Origin: Larix kaempferi
Lineage: Eukaryota > Streptophyta > Pinopsida > Pinales > Pinaceae
Assembly (NCBI GenBank): GCA_027924585.1
Contig: BSBM01001436.1
Location: 310,001-374,000 of the forward strand
Reading direction: 5' to 3'
DNA: 64,000 nucleotides
Under the pieces are notes generated by a model. It was given only the letters and a program-made list of their open reading frames with translations. It was not told where the DNA came from and did not search any database. Positions 33,834-44,410 of the stretch are shown one piece after another. Positions within the stretch are counted from its first letter, which is position 1; each line of letters starts with the position of its first letter. The translations under genes were made by a program, and so were the position numbers.

Positions 33834-36800
33834 ATGGCTGCATCCGCTGCTCATTCCAGCAACCATCGATGCTACGATTTTTTCTTAAACCATCGCGGCG
33901 TCGATGTTAAGAAAACCTTCGCCAGGTCTCTGTACCTTGCCCTTCGCAATCATAATTTGATCGCCTTCCTGGATCAGGAGGAGTTGGAACCGGGATACCC
34001 TTTTCCTTCTCAAATAATAGACGCCATCAGAACAGCGTCAGTTCATGTGGCGATCTTTTCTCCCACCTACGCCGATTCAGAATGGTGCCTAAATGAGCTC
34101 TTATTGATGTTGGAGTCCAAGGCTCCGATCGTTCCAGTGTTTTACCGTGTTAAGCCTGCTGAGCTTCGGTGGACGGGGGGCAAATATGCTGAATCCCTAC
34201 AAAACCTGGCAAAAAAGAAAACTCATGAAGGGAAGATGCGATATGACTCCAAAACTATTGAAAATTGGAGAAAAGCACTTTCTCGTGTGGCAGACTACAG
34301 CGGCTTTGAGCTGGAGGTGTGCAATGGGTGAGAACTCAACCTTTCCTCTGCATATAGTAATATTTTAAGTTTGATAAATAGACATCGAGGTTTGTTTCTC
34401 ACTAGTTCTATTTATGTTCTTTTGAAAACTAGGAAGGAGTTGGAGCTGGAGCTGCTAGATAAGTTGGTTAAATGTCTGTCAGAAAAGGAGAAAAATGCCA
34501 AGCCAGACTTGTACGTGGCTCAATATCCAACCGGTTTGGAGGATAAGCTCAAAGATTTTGAAGCTACCGTCCTGTTGCAGCAACATAAAAGCGAGAAACC
34601 TCACATATTGGGGATAGTCGGGTCAGGTGGCATAGGAAAGACAACGTTGGCAAAAGAATTCTTCAATACGAAGAAATCAAATTATCATAGATCCTGCTTT
34701 TTATCCAACGTCAGAGATGCAGCAAAAGGCTCTTTAACTTCGTTACAGAGACAACTTCTGAAGAGCTTGATCGGATCGGATAAGCCAGTAGACAGTGTTG
34801 ATGAAGGTCAAGAGATGCTCAGAAAGCCTTTGCAGTCTTCTAACGCTTTGGTGATCTTAGATGATGTCGACCATGTGGATCAGGTGAATAAACTTTTGCC
34901 CGTTCCAATTCCTCATCTGTGTTCTGGGAGCTTAATATTGATTACATCTAGAGATAAGGATGTTCTCAGATGCTCAGGAGTTGAAAAAACATCAATTTAT
35001 AAGCTAACTGAGCTTGACACGCGACACTCCCGAGAGCTCTTCTGTTCCTATGCCTTCACCCAAGCCTATCCGGATCCAGGATATGAATCTCTGGTGGATG
35101 AGTTCTTAAAATCTTGTAAAGGATTGCCCTTATCTTTAAAAGTATTTGGGTCACATCTTTATGGAAAAAAAGATATGTCTGAGTGGAAAGACGATTTGGA
35201 GAATCTGCAACAAATACTTCCACGGGAGATTAAGGAAAAGTTAAAAATTAGTTATGACGCTCTCGATAGAGAGGAAAAGCATATTTTCTTAGACATTGCA
35301 TGCTTTTTCATTGGAGAAAACAGGGATACGGCCATAGAAATATGGGATAGATCAGACTGGAAAGGAAGGCGAGGGTTTCAAAATCTACAGAACAAGTCTC
35401 TTGTGGAAGTAGACAGTCAGAATGCGATACAGATGCATGACCACCTCAGAGACATGGGAAGAGATGTTGCTGAGGAACTTTCGTCGCCGTGTCGTATTTG
35501 GCGCTGGACAGAAAATGTCATAGATAATTTGTTACAGCAATCATATGTAAGTGTTTACTCATTTAGTCGTTCATAGATTTTTCAATAAAAGCCTCGATCA
35601 ATTCTTGAATGAACATGTTTTACACATCATTTTTACAGAATGGAAAGGGAATAACCGTGCGGGGAATTCGGATGGTTGATGGTAATTATAATGTTCAAAA
35701 TGCTCTCTCGAAATGCATTTTGGGGAGGTTACAAATTCTTGATACTCAAGGTTCTCACTTGGAACGTATTCTGAGAACGGTGGAGTTACCAAATCTCATA
35801 TGGTTCCGCTGGGAAGAGTATCCCCACTCTTCTCTGCCTTCCTGGGTTCCAATCAAGAATTTAAGAGTGCTACGAGTGTCCCATAGCCCGCTATTAAAGA
35901 CATTGTGCAAATCACAGGTAAATAGAAATTTGTCAATGTGTTCATGTTTGTCCGTCGAGTCGTCATTAATATTAATATAGCACCACAATGTCTCGTACAA
36001 AGTGGGAAGGTTACGCCGATGAGAATCTTTCTTATGGTTGAAAGCGTGAACATTTTGATTTTACAGGCACCTCTCCACTTGCCGATATGTTTGGAGGAGT
36101 TGTGGGCAGATGGATGCGTACAGCTGAAAAGCGTCAAGGGATTGGAGCGGTCTACAAAGCTTCGAAAGCTAGTAGTTTCCATCTGCTCTGAGTTAGAAGC
36201 ACTGCCAAATATTGAAACATTAGTATCGTTGGAAGAGTTGAGGGCAGAAAGCTGTGTGAAGCTGAATAGCATACAGGGGTTGGCGCAGTGTACAAAGCTT
36301 CGACTGCTGTATCTTGAAGGATGCTCTGAGTTAGAGGCACTGCCAAACATTGGAACATTAGTGTCTTTGGAAGAGTTGAGGGCAAACGACTGTGTGAAGC
36401 TGAATAGCATACAGGGGTTGGCGCAGTGTACAAAGCTTCGACTGCTGTATCTTGATGGGTGCTCTGAGTTAGAAGCACTGCCAAACATTGAAACATTAGT
36501 ATCTTTGGAAGAGTTGAGGGCAGAAAGATGTGTGAAGCTGAATAGCATACAGGGGTTGGCGCAGTGTACAAAGCTTCAACTGCTGTATCTTGATGGATGC
36601 TCTGAGTTACAGGCACTGCCAAACATGGGAACATTAGTATCTTTGGAAGAGTTGATGGCAGAAAGATGTGTGAAGCTGAATAGCATACAGGGGTTGGCGC
36701 AGTGTACAAAGCTTCGACTGCTGTTTCTTGATGGATGCTCTGAGTTAGAGGCACTGCCAAACATTGGAACATTAGTATCTTTGGAAGTGTTGACGGCAAG

Positions 36801-39582
36801 AGACTGTGTGAAGCTGAATAGCATACAGGGGTTGGCGCAGTGTACAAAGCTTCGACTGCTGTATCTTGATGGATGCTCTGAGTTAGAGGCACTGCCAAAC
36901 ATTGGAACATTAGTATCTTTGGAAGACTTGAGGGCAGAAAGATGTCTGAAGCTGAATAGCATACAGGGGTTGGCGCAGTGTACAAAGCTTCGACTGCTGT
37001 TTGTTGATGGGTGCTCTGAGTTAGAAGCACTGCCAAACATTGGAACATTAGTATCTTTGGAAGAGTTGACGGCAAGAGACTGTGTGAAGCTGAATAGCAT
37101 ACAGGGGTTGGCGCAGTGTACAAAGCTTCGACTGCTGTATCTTGATAGGTGCTCTGAGTTAGAAGCACTGCCAAACATTGAAACATTAGTATCTTTGGAA
37201 GAGTTGACGGCAACAGACTGTGTGAAGCTGAATAGCATACAGGGGTTGGCGCAGTGTACAAAGCTTCGACTGCTGTTTGTTGATGGGTGCTCTGAGTTAG
37301 AAGCACTGCCAAACATTGGAACATTAGTATCTTTGGAAGAGTTGATGGCAACAGACTGTGTGAAGCTGAATAGCATACAGGGGTTGGCGCAGTGTACAAA
37401 GCTTCGACTGCTGTATCTTGATAGATGCTCTGAGTTAGAGGCACTGCCAAACATTGGAACATTAGTATCTTTGGAAGAGTTGACGGCAACAGACTGTGTG
37501 AAGCTGAATAGCATACAGGGGTTGGCGCAGTGTACAAAGCTTCGACTGCTGTATCTTGATGGATGCTCTGAGTTAGAGGCACTGCCAAACATTGGAACAT
37601 TAGTGTCTTTGGAAGAGTTGATGGCAGAAAGATGTGTGAAGCTGAATAGCATACAGGGGTTGGCGCAGTGTACAAAGCTTCGACTGCTGTATCTTGATGG
37701 GTGCTCTGAGTTAGAAGCACTGCCAAACATTGAAACATTAGTATCTTTGGAAGACTTGAGGGCAAACAGATGTGTGAAGCTGAAGCGCATACGGGGGTTG
37801 GCACAGTGTGTAAAGCTTCGACTGTTGTTTGTTGATGGGTGCTCTGAGTTAGAAGCACTGCCAAACATTGGAACATTAGTATCTTTGGAAGAGTTAACGG
37901 CAAACAGATGTGTGAAGCTGAATAGCATACAGGGGTTGGCGCAGTGTACAAAGCTTCGACTGCTGTATCTTGATGGATGCTCTGAGTTAGAGGCACTGCC
38001 AAACATTGGAACATTGGTATCTTTGGAGGAGTTGTTTGCAAACGGATGTGTGAAGCTGAAAAGCATATGGGGGTTGGCACAGTGTGTAAAGCTTCGACTG
38101 CTGTTTGTTGATGGGTGCTCTGAGTTAGAAGCACTGCCAAACATTGAAACATTAGTGTCGTTGGAAGAGTTGAACGCAGAAAGATGTGTGAAGCTGAATA
38201 GCATACAGGGGTTGGCGCAGTGTACAAAGCTTCGACTGCTGTATCTTGATGGGTGCTCTGAGTTAGAAGCACTGCCAAACATTGAAACATTAGTATCTTT
38301 GGAAGACTTGAGGGCAAACAGATGTGTGAAGCTGAAGCGCATACGGGGGTTGGCACAGTGTGTAAAGCTTCGACTGCTGTTTGTTGATGGGTGCTCTGAG
38401 TTAGAAGCACTGCCAAACATTGGAACATTAGTATCTTTGGAAGAGTTGACGGCAAGAGACTGTGTGAAGCTGAATAGCATGCAGGGGTTGGCGCAGTGTA
38501 CAAAGCTTCGACTGCTGTATCTTGATGGATGCTCTGAGTTAGAGGCACTGCCAAACATTGGAACATTAGTGTCTTTGGAAGACTTGAGGGCAGAAAGATG
38601 TGTGAAGCTGAATAGCATACAGGGGTTGGCGCAGTGTACAAAGCTTCGACTGCTGTTTGTTGATGGGTGCTCTGAGTTAGAAGCACTGCCAAACATTGGA
38701 ACATTAGTATCTTTGGAAGAGTTGACGGCAACAGACTGTGTGAAGCTGAATAGCATGCAGGGGTTGGCGCAGTGTACAAAGCTTCGACTGCTGTATCTTG
38801 ATGGATGCTCTGAGTTAGAGGCACTGCCAAACATTGGAACATTAGTGTCTTTGGAAGACTTGAGGGCAGAAAGATGTGTGAAGCTGAATAGCATACAGGG
38901 GTTGGCGCAGTGTACAAAGCTTCGACTGCTGTTTGTTGATGGGTGCTCTGAGTTAGAAGCACTGCCAAACATTGGAACATTAGTATCTTTGGAAGAGTTG
39001 ACGGCAAGAGACTGTGTGAAGCTGAATAGCATGCAGGGGTTGGCGCAGTGTACAAAGCTTCGACTGCTGTATCTTGATGGATGCTCTGAGTTAGAGGCAC
39101 TGCCAAACATTGGAACATTAGTGTCTTTGGAAGACTTGAGGGCAGAAAGATGTGTGAAGCTGAATAGCATACAGGGGTTGGCGCAGTGTACAAAGCTTCG
39201 ACTGCTGTTTGTTGATGGGTGCTCTGAGTTAGAAGCACTGCCAAACATTGGAACATTAGTATCTTTGGAAGAGTTAACGGCAAACAGATGTGTGAAGCTG
39301 AATAGCATACAGGGGTTGGCGCAGTGTACAAAGCTTCGACTGCTGTATCTTGATGGATGCTCTGAGTTAGAGGCACTGCCAAACATTGGAACATTGGTAT
39401 CTTTGGAGGAGTTGTGTGCAAACGGATGTGTGAAGCTGAAAAGCATATGGGGGTTGGCACAGTGTGTAAAGCTTCAACGACTACATGTTCGTGGGTGCTC
39501 TGAGTTAGAAGAGATGGAAGGTGTTAAACATATGCCGTTGGTGGATCTTGATGTCTCTGCATGTCCAAAATTACTAAATTAG
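33834..39582 (+). CDS. TIR-NBS-LRR immune receptor with a giant repetitive LRR domain
   Basis: Four exons join in frame to 1,800 residues: 33834-34327, 34433-35546, 35639-35917, 36067-39582, all with GT...AG introns. The ATG at 33834 has a good context (gcaATGg). TIR is at about residues 12-165 (FLNHRGVDVKKTF; the WCLNEL Glu, residue 88, aligns with the NADase catalytic Glu). NB-ARC: P-loop GSGGIGKT 228-235, kinase-2 LVILDDVD 304-311, LILITSRDKDVL 332-343, GLPL 395-398, FLDIACFF 450-457, MHD 499-501. The LRR region fills the rest, with 24 near-identical 46-residue units at 669-1772. It would detect a pathogen effector and signal through TIR activity in the cytosol or nucleus. No stop or frameshift is seen. 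The LRR domain is far longer than in usual TNLs, and no post-LRR domain is visible. Confidence 0.9.
36184..39495 (+). repeat. 24 tandem 138-bp LRR units in TNL exon 4
   Basis: CTCTGAGTTAGA(A/G)GCACTGCC recurs every 138 bp from 36186 to 39360, and the closing CTCTGAGTTAGAAGAGATGG is at 39498: (39498-36186)/138 = 24 exactly, with no indels. Each unit encodes two 23-residue LRRs: LEALPNI(G/E)TLVSLEELxAxxC and then LNSIQGLAQCTKLRLLYLDG. Units 17-22 form three 276-bp dimers. Units 13-14 and 23-24 are nearly the same pair. Confidence 0.97.
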
Positions 39583-40900
39583 TAATTAGTGGGAGCCTAA
39601 GCAGCCAAACTAAGTTTTTGCAATGAGAACGATGATTTGATCATTCTAAGAGGCCGCCTTAATCGCTAATTTATAGGTCTTGCAAGCGGTGCATTAATGT
39701 TAGATTATTCAGTCTGCTATAGAGCTCATTCGGCTGTAATTAACTAAAGTTGTGTCCATGGTCCTCCCTTGATTATAAATTATATAAATCTAAAACCATC
39801 TAAAAAAATTTTAATAATGTCTTTTTCGATTTATTGATTTATTTTAAGATCGTTACTGAATTTGCATTGTATCAATTTGTTCAATAATTTTGAATAATGT
39901 CGTTTCCGATTTATTGATTTATTTAAAGATCATTACTGAATTAGCATTGTATCAATTTGTTCAGTAATTTTTCATTATTATTTCATATCAAGATCACTAT
40001 CAAATGCCCATTTTATTATTTTTTTAATGATTTAATTTTTTTTATTTCAGATTTGTTACGGAGGGAATGAAATAACAAAGCTTAAATAAAGTGAGTTGAA
40101 ATTTTAATTATATTGAAAAAAACTTATATGGGGTAAAATATGAGGAAAAAAAAATTTATCAAATAAATTGAATTATAAATTATATTTTAAAAATAAAATA
40201 TATGATATTTTAATTTTTTAATTATAAATTTTACATTTACTAATGAAAATATGTTTGCTATTTTTTTATAAATTTTTTTCCATAATTTATTGTTTTTATT
40301 GATAATTGAGAATTTAGAGATTTTTTTCCACAATGTTCAAATATAAAATTTAGAGATTTTAAATAATATTTAGGGATAACACTATAATAATTTTCTCTAG
40401 GTATTAAAAAAAAAGATGTAAGTTGTGACATAAAATGAAAACATCTATACTATCATTCTACTTTATTCTCAATATATTATTTAAGAAATTTAACACATTA
40501 CATAATTATCATTTTATAGTAAATTAATTTAACAATAGGAATATGCCTTGCTTGCAATTGGTACAAGATAATTAGAAAAAATCTTTTAAGAGTATATTTT
40601 TGCATGCATAACATATGAAGTGGCAGTGTGGGAGGGATCCTAATGGATCCTAAATGAAATAAAATGTTCTCTTACGAATGGGGAATGGGCCAAGCAATGA
40701 ATAATCAAGAAGAGAGGTACATCGTTTTATGGAGATTTGAGCTCATTCTTTCCCTTAAGATATCCAAAGTTTTAAACTTAGGAGACTCCCTCTTTGTGAT
40801 ATCTCGGAGGAAAAAAAGACTCGTAGTGACAAATTGGACTTAGGTCATGTTTAGTGTAGAATTAGAGATAATTAATTGCAAATAAGGGAAGTGAATATTA
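39583..40900. other. AT-rich 3' flank of the TNL
   Basis: No gene is seen. An 80-bp unit starting AATAATGTC is tandemly duplicated at 39813-39972 (TTTCCGATTTATTGATTTAT...GTATCAATTTGTTCA). Its counterpart is partly present after copy B at about 52190-52310. Confidence 0.55.
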
Positions 40901-40904
40901 TACA

Positions 40905-42420
40905 TATTTGACGACACAATAACTCAAAAGCGGATATGCTTGCTAATCGAGTGGTCTCTTTGGAGCATGGAAATTTTGTTTTAAATGGGGGATATCCCCA
41001 ACGATAATGGCTCACCTAGGCTGGTTGTATGTCTCCTCCCCTCACATTTATGAACATCCTAAAACTAACGACGAGCACCTGAGAGACATCCGACTCAACT
41101 TAATTACCTCAGGCACACAACTTTAGAGGAATTTAATCTCTTCAATGGAGAGCCTTCGTGCACATTCTATCGAATAGATTACTCATCTATGTGTTTGTGA
41201 TGTACAGCATTATGGTTCGATGTTGTTACTGCTAGTGGGACATCTTTGTGAAGGGATTCCCACAGATAAATAGCCTACATAAGCATCATTGCCATGGGTG
41301 CGGGAGACCATGGTTGGGTGGTGAAACGAAAAGAATTCCAATGCAAGTATATATGTATTTCTTTGAAAAACTTCCCCATTTTGTGAGTATGTATCTTTGT
41401 GGGAAATCCTGGGAATTTCTAGTATTGGGCTCTAGGTTTTGAGACCTTGATGACAGAATTGGCATTTCTGTGTAACATGGCCAATTCTAGATGGAGCTCT
41501 CGGCTAGGAGAAATTCAGGAAGCAACAAGGGACATGTGCATCATGTTGAATAAATTGAACTCCTAGCTTGAGGGGGTTATTGCTATGGTAGAACAACTCT
41601 CTTGCCATATTGCACAGATGGACTCAAGGCTTGGCGACTTAGAAAATAAAGTCAAGGAACATAGGGGGAAGCTAGAAAGGTGAACCATAGCCTCTTAAGT
41701 GCATCAGTGAATTTTAATGGGAGGACATTCGTAGAATACCCCTTGTGAAAATTTTAATGCCATGGAAGAAGATTTTAAGCAACAACCAAATATGGTTCCC
41801 ATTGACATCTTCGACTCTCGCGGACAAGAAGGAAATCTGAACATGCAGGCAACTTTCAGTGGGTTAGGCAATATTAAATTTTCAGCCATATTTAATTATA
41901 TCTAACCAAATGCAATTAGTTTCACATCCATGAATGATGAGGCTAAAGGCGAGGTAGTGACCCTTATGTCACCTCAACTTGCCTCTTCTATCATAGATTG
42001 GGGGATCAACCCCTCTTGAAGGTTGGCGTGGATTATGTTGAATCTCAACAAGAAGATGTTGGGTCTAACCAAAATCTAGAAATCTAATGATTTTGATGAA
42101 AGACCATTATTAGGAGATGGATGGAAAATGAACTCCTTGGAGCCCATTGACCCATTGCACTTTGGAAGCACTCGAGGGTTGTGAAGCAATTTAGATGCTT
42201 CATCATCCATAAAACATCACCTCCAATTCTTATTTGGCACTTTAAAGTCTTAAAAACTCCATTAATTGTTCAAAATGCAAATCTAGTGGAAACATCAAGA
42301 ATTTTCAACAAGCTAACCTACCATAGAAAATGCATGTTGAACCTTCTTAAACTCATTCCTAGTGTAATAAAAAGGTACAATCATGAAGCATGTCACATGG
42401 ATTACAAATACATTTAATCA
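40905..42420 (+). pseudogene. Decayed coding relic in copy A
   Basis: Plus-strand segments in changing frames with stops: MANSRWSSRLGEIQEATRDM, a coiled-coil-like MDSRLGDLENKVKEHRGKLE, then FDSRGQEGNLNMQATFSGLG and EAKGEVVTLMSPQLASSIID. Copy B (53680-55190) preserves the same pieces. The order suggests one ancestral protein, perhaps gag-like, but I do not recognise it. Confidence 0.35.
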
Positions 42421-42587
42421 TATTTCCAAAACCCATCTCCATATGGAAGTTATAAAGCTCCAAAAAAACACAATTTAAATGAACATTGTGGCTAGGTTGA
42501 GCCAGCGATGTAAGAGAATATCCAAACGAAAATGGTGTACGTTGTGAGAGTAATGAGTGCCATGAAAATAGAATTCGAGACAAAATA

Positions 42588-42692
42588 GCGGTTAATGTTG
42601 CAACGTTGATTGGAGAGGGCTTATTAGAGGTTAACGCTTTAACATTGATTGGAGGGCCTATTAGAGGAGAATGTTGCAACATTAATTGGGTC
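42588..42692. repeat. About 37-bp minisatellite, copy A (three units)
   Basis: Units of the type GTTGCAACATTGATTGGAGG followed by GCCTATTAGAGGTTAAC. Copy B has four units at 55350-55485. Confidence 0.75.
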
Positions 42693-42837
42693 AATCTAAA
42701 ATTATTCTTTGTCTTTACAATGGTGGTCCAGCATCTTCATTCTCTTTAGGTAGACAACCCAACCATAACTAACAAATTGATTTTACATAACTCTCAAATA
42801 CATACTAATTAGTAAAACAATTAAAATAATTATAAAC

Positions 42838-43040
42838 AACTAATTTTAAGGTCACACCCAAACCAGGCACAAAATTGGTGTATGAGACCCCATTGTTTGT
42901 GGGTCAAGGGCCCCATCTGCACAACAATCTAACTGCTAAAATATACGGAGTGTACATACCCTACCCCCCTCTAAATTTGAACATGTAACCACCTAGGAGG
43001 AAACACATGGTCTTAACCAATATGCCCACATTAATCACTA
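42838..43040 (-). repeat. tRNA-derived SINE candidate 1 (copy A)
   Basis: The minus strand has an A-box-like TGGGCATATTGG and, about 45 bp on, a B-box-like ATGTTCAAATTTAGAGG, then a body ending CACCAATTTTGTGCCTGG. The spacing fits a pol III internal promoter. Counterpart in B at about 55632-55836. Confidence 0.5.
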
Positions 43041-43198
43041 TATTAAATACTTCAAGGATCCACAAATCTCATAAATTTCATAAAATTCTCTTCTAAAATC
43101 AAACATGTCTAATATCAAGAGCAAAACTTTCGAAATTTACCCCACCTACACATTACCAATCTTACATTATTATTTATCTTTACAGTGGTGGTTCAACG

Positions 43199-43280
43199 TG
43201 TACGTACCCTACCCCCTCTAGATTTGAACATGTAACCTCCTAGGAGGAAACACGTGTTATTAACCAATAGGCCCACATTA
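43199..43280 (-). repeat. SINE candidate 2, 3'-deleted (copy A)
   Basis: Only the tRNA-like head remains (minus TGGGCCTATTGGTTAATAAC and ATGTTCAAATCTAGAGG). The full version is in B at 56098-56290, so A lost about 230 bp here. Confidence 0.5.
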
Positions 43281-43679
43281 ATCACTATATTAAATGCTTC
43301 ATTATTAGATCACTTTATTAGAGAGTTTTCATTATACCTAATACATCTAAGTTTTAAATATGACCATTATCTCTAACAAATATAGATGTTGTAAAGCGCA
43401 ATATATAATGAAATATTCGTTAGACTATTTAGTCCATAAACAAATACAAAGCTCAGGATTGCATCTTTTATAAATTGTCATATGTATCTCTTGATGAAGT
43501 ATCACTTATCCACCGATAAATTATCACAATATAGATCAAAAGTGGTTACATACATAAATTATATATTGATATCATTGAATGAATATATTGTCTTAAACAC
43601 AACTTAAAACCTTTTGCACCATATTCATGTTTTGTATTCTATTTTTTAACAATATTCATACAAAATTATAACTTTTTAG

Positions 43680-44195
43680 TGGGAGCTAGAGCAGCAGGTA
43701 GGTGGCGCACGAGGTCGTGGTAGGGGGGACGGGGGAGAAGAGGATGGGCGTGGGTACGAGAGCAGGCAGCGCGGGTACGAGAGAAGGCAGCGTAGAGAGG
43801 GTGCAGGGCGAATAAGGTGGAAGGAGGAGCGTTGGGGGAGAGCGCGTGCAAAGAAGGGAGGTCGGCGCGGGAATAGGGTTGGCAGAGGGATGGAGCGGAA
43901 GCACGGGCGTGGACGGGGCGATGAGCAGGGAGAGCTGTGGGGAGATGTAGGAGCATGGAAATGAGTGGTGGGAAGAGGTCACGAGGAGGGAGGAGCGTGG
44001 GAAAGGAGTGAAGTGGGGAGAGAGACGAGTGAGATGGGAGCAAGGTGAGTGATGAGCCGAATCCGAGCTCAGGTCGAAGGAGTGAATCCACTCTGAGTTG
44101 GAGGTGAACCGAAACCGAGCTCAGAGGAGTGAGACTGCCGCAACCGTATCTGGTTGGATTTGAAGAGAGAGCCGAAACCGATCTCTGATACCAAA
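43680..44195 (-). mobile_element. LTR-retrotransposon leader fragment
   Basis: A GC-rich block unlike its AT-rich surroundings. The minus strand starts at a PBS (TGGTATCAGAGAT, 44193-44181) right after the LTR and continues as a C-rich leader, cut off at 43680. It holds an open minus-strand frame rich in Pro, Leu and Ser (44238-43666) that starts inside the LTR and has no domain. I treat it as leader, not a gene. Confidence 0.6.
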
Positions 44196-44410
44196 TGCAG
44201 TGAACGTATCCGTTCACTAAGTTAATAGTCGAATCCAACTCTCATATTGAATAATAGATAAGAATAATATATTAGATGATGTTGATATATTACAATAAGA
44301 TCGCCTTTTATAGGGCTTGAGGAAGCATAGTGAAGGGTTACGCCCTTTCACTTAGTAACCTAATAATCTATTAATTTATAATTAATAATATTAATTAAAT
44401 ATTCACAGCA
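44196..44410 (-). repeat. LTR next to the leader fragment
   Basis: 215 bp, minus strand TGCTGTGAATATTT...TACGTTCACTGCA, with inverted ends and a TATA motif CCTATAAAAGGCG. There is no second LTR. Copy B has about 520 bp of AT-rich sequence at this place instead. Confidence 0.65.

Noticed and set aside
36152-39460. Two long antisense open frames (1102 and 956 codons) across the LRR array
   Set aside because: The 138-bp unit is a multiple of three, so any frame without a stop in one unit stays open through all 24. They shadow the sense LRR coding and start and end with the array.
36184-39495. CRISPR-like or satellite interpretation of the regular 138-bp array
   Set aside because: The repeats are directly adjacent, translate in one frame into LRRs and sit in the last exon of a TNL.
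43666-44238. 190-codon Pro/Leu/Ser-rich minus-strand frame
   Set aside because: It starts inside an LTR, crosses the PBS and lies in a C-rich leader; low complexity and no domain.
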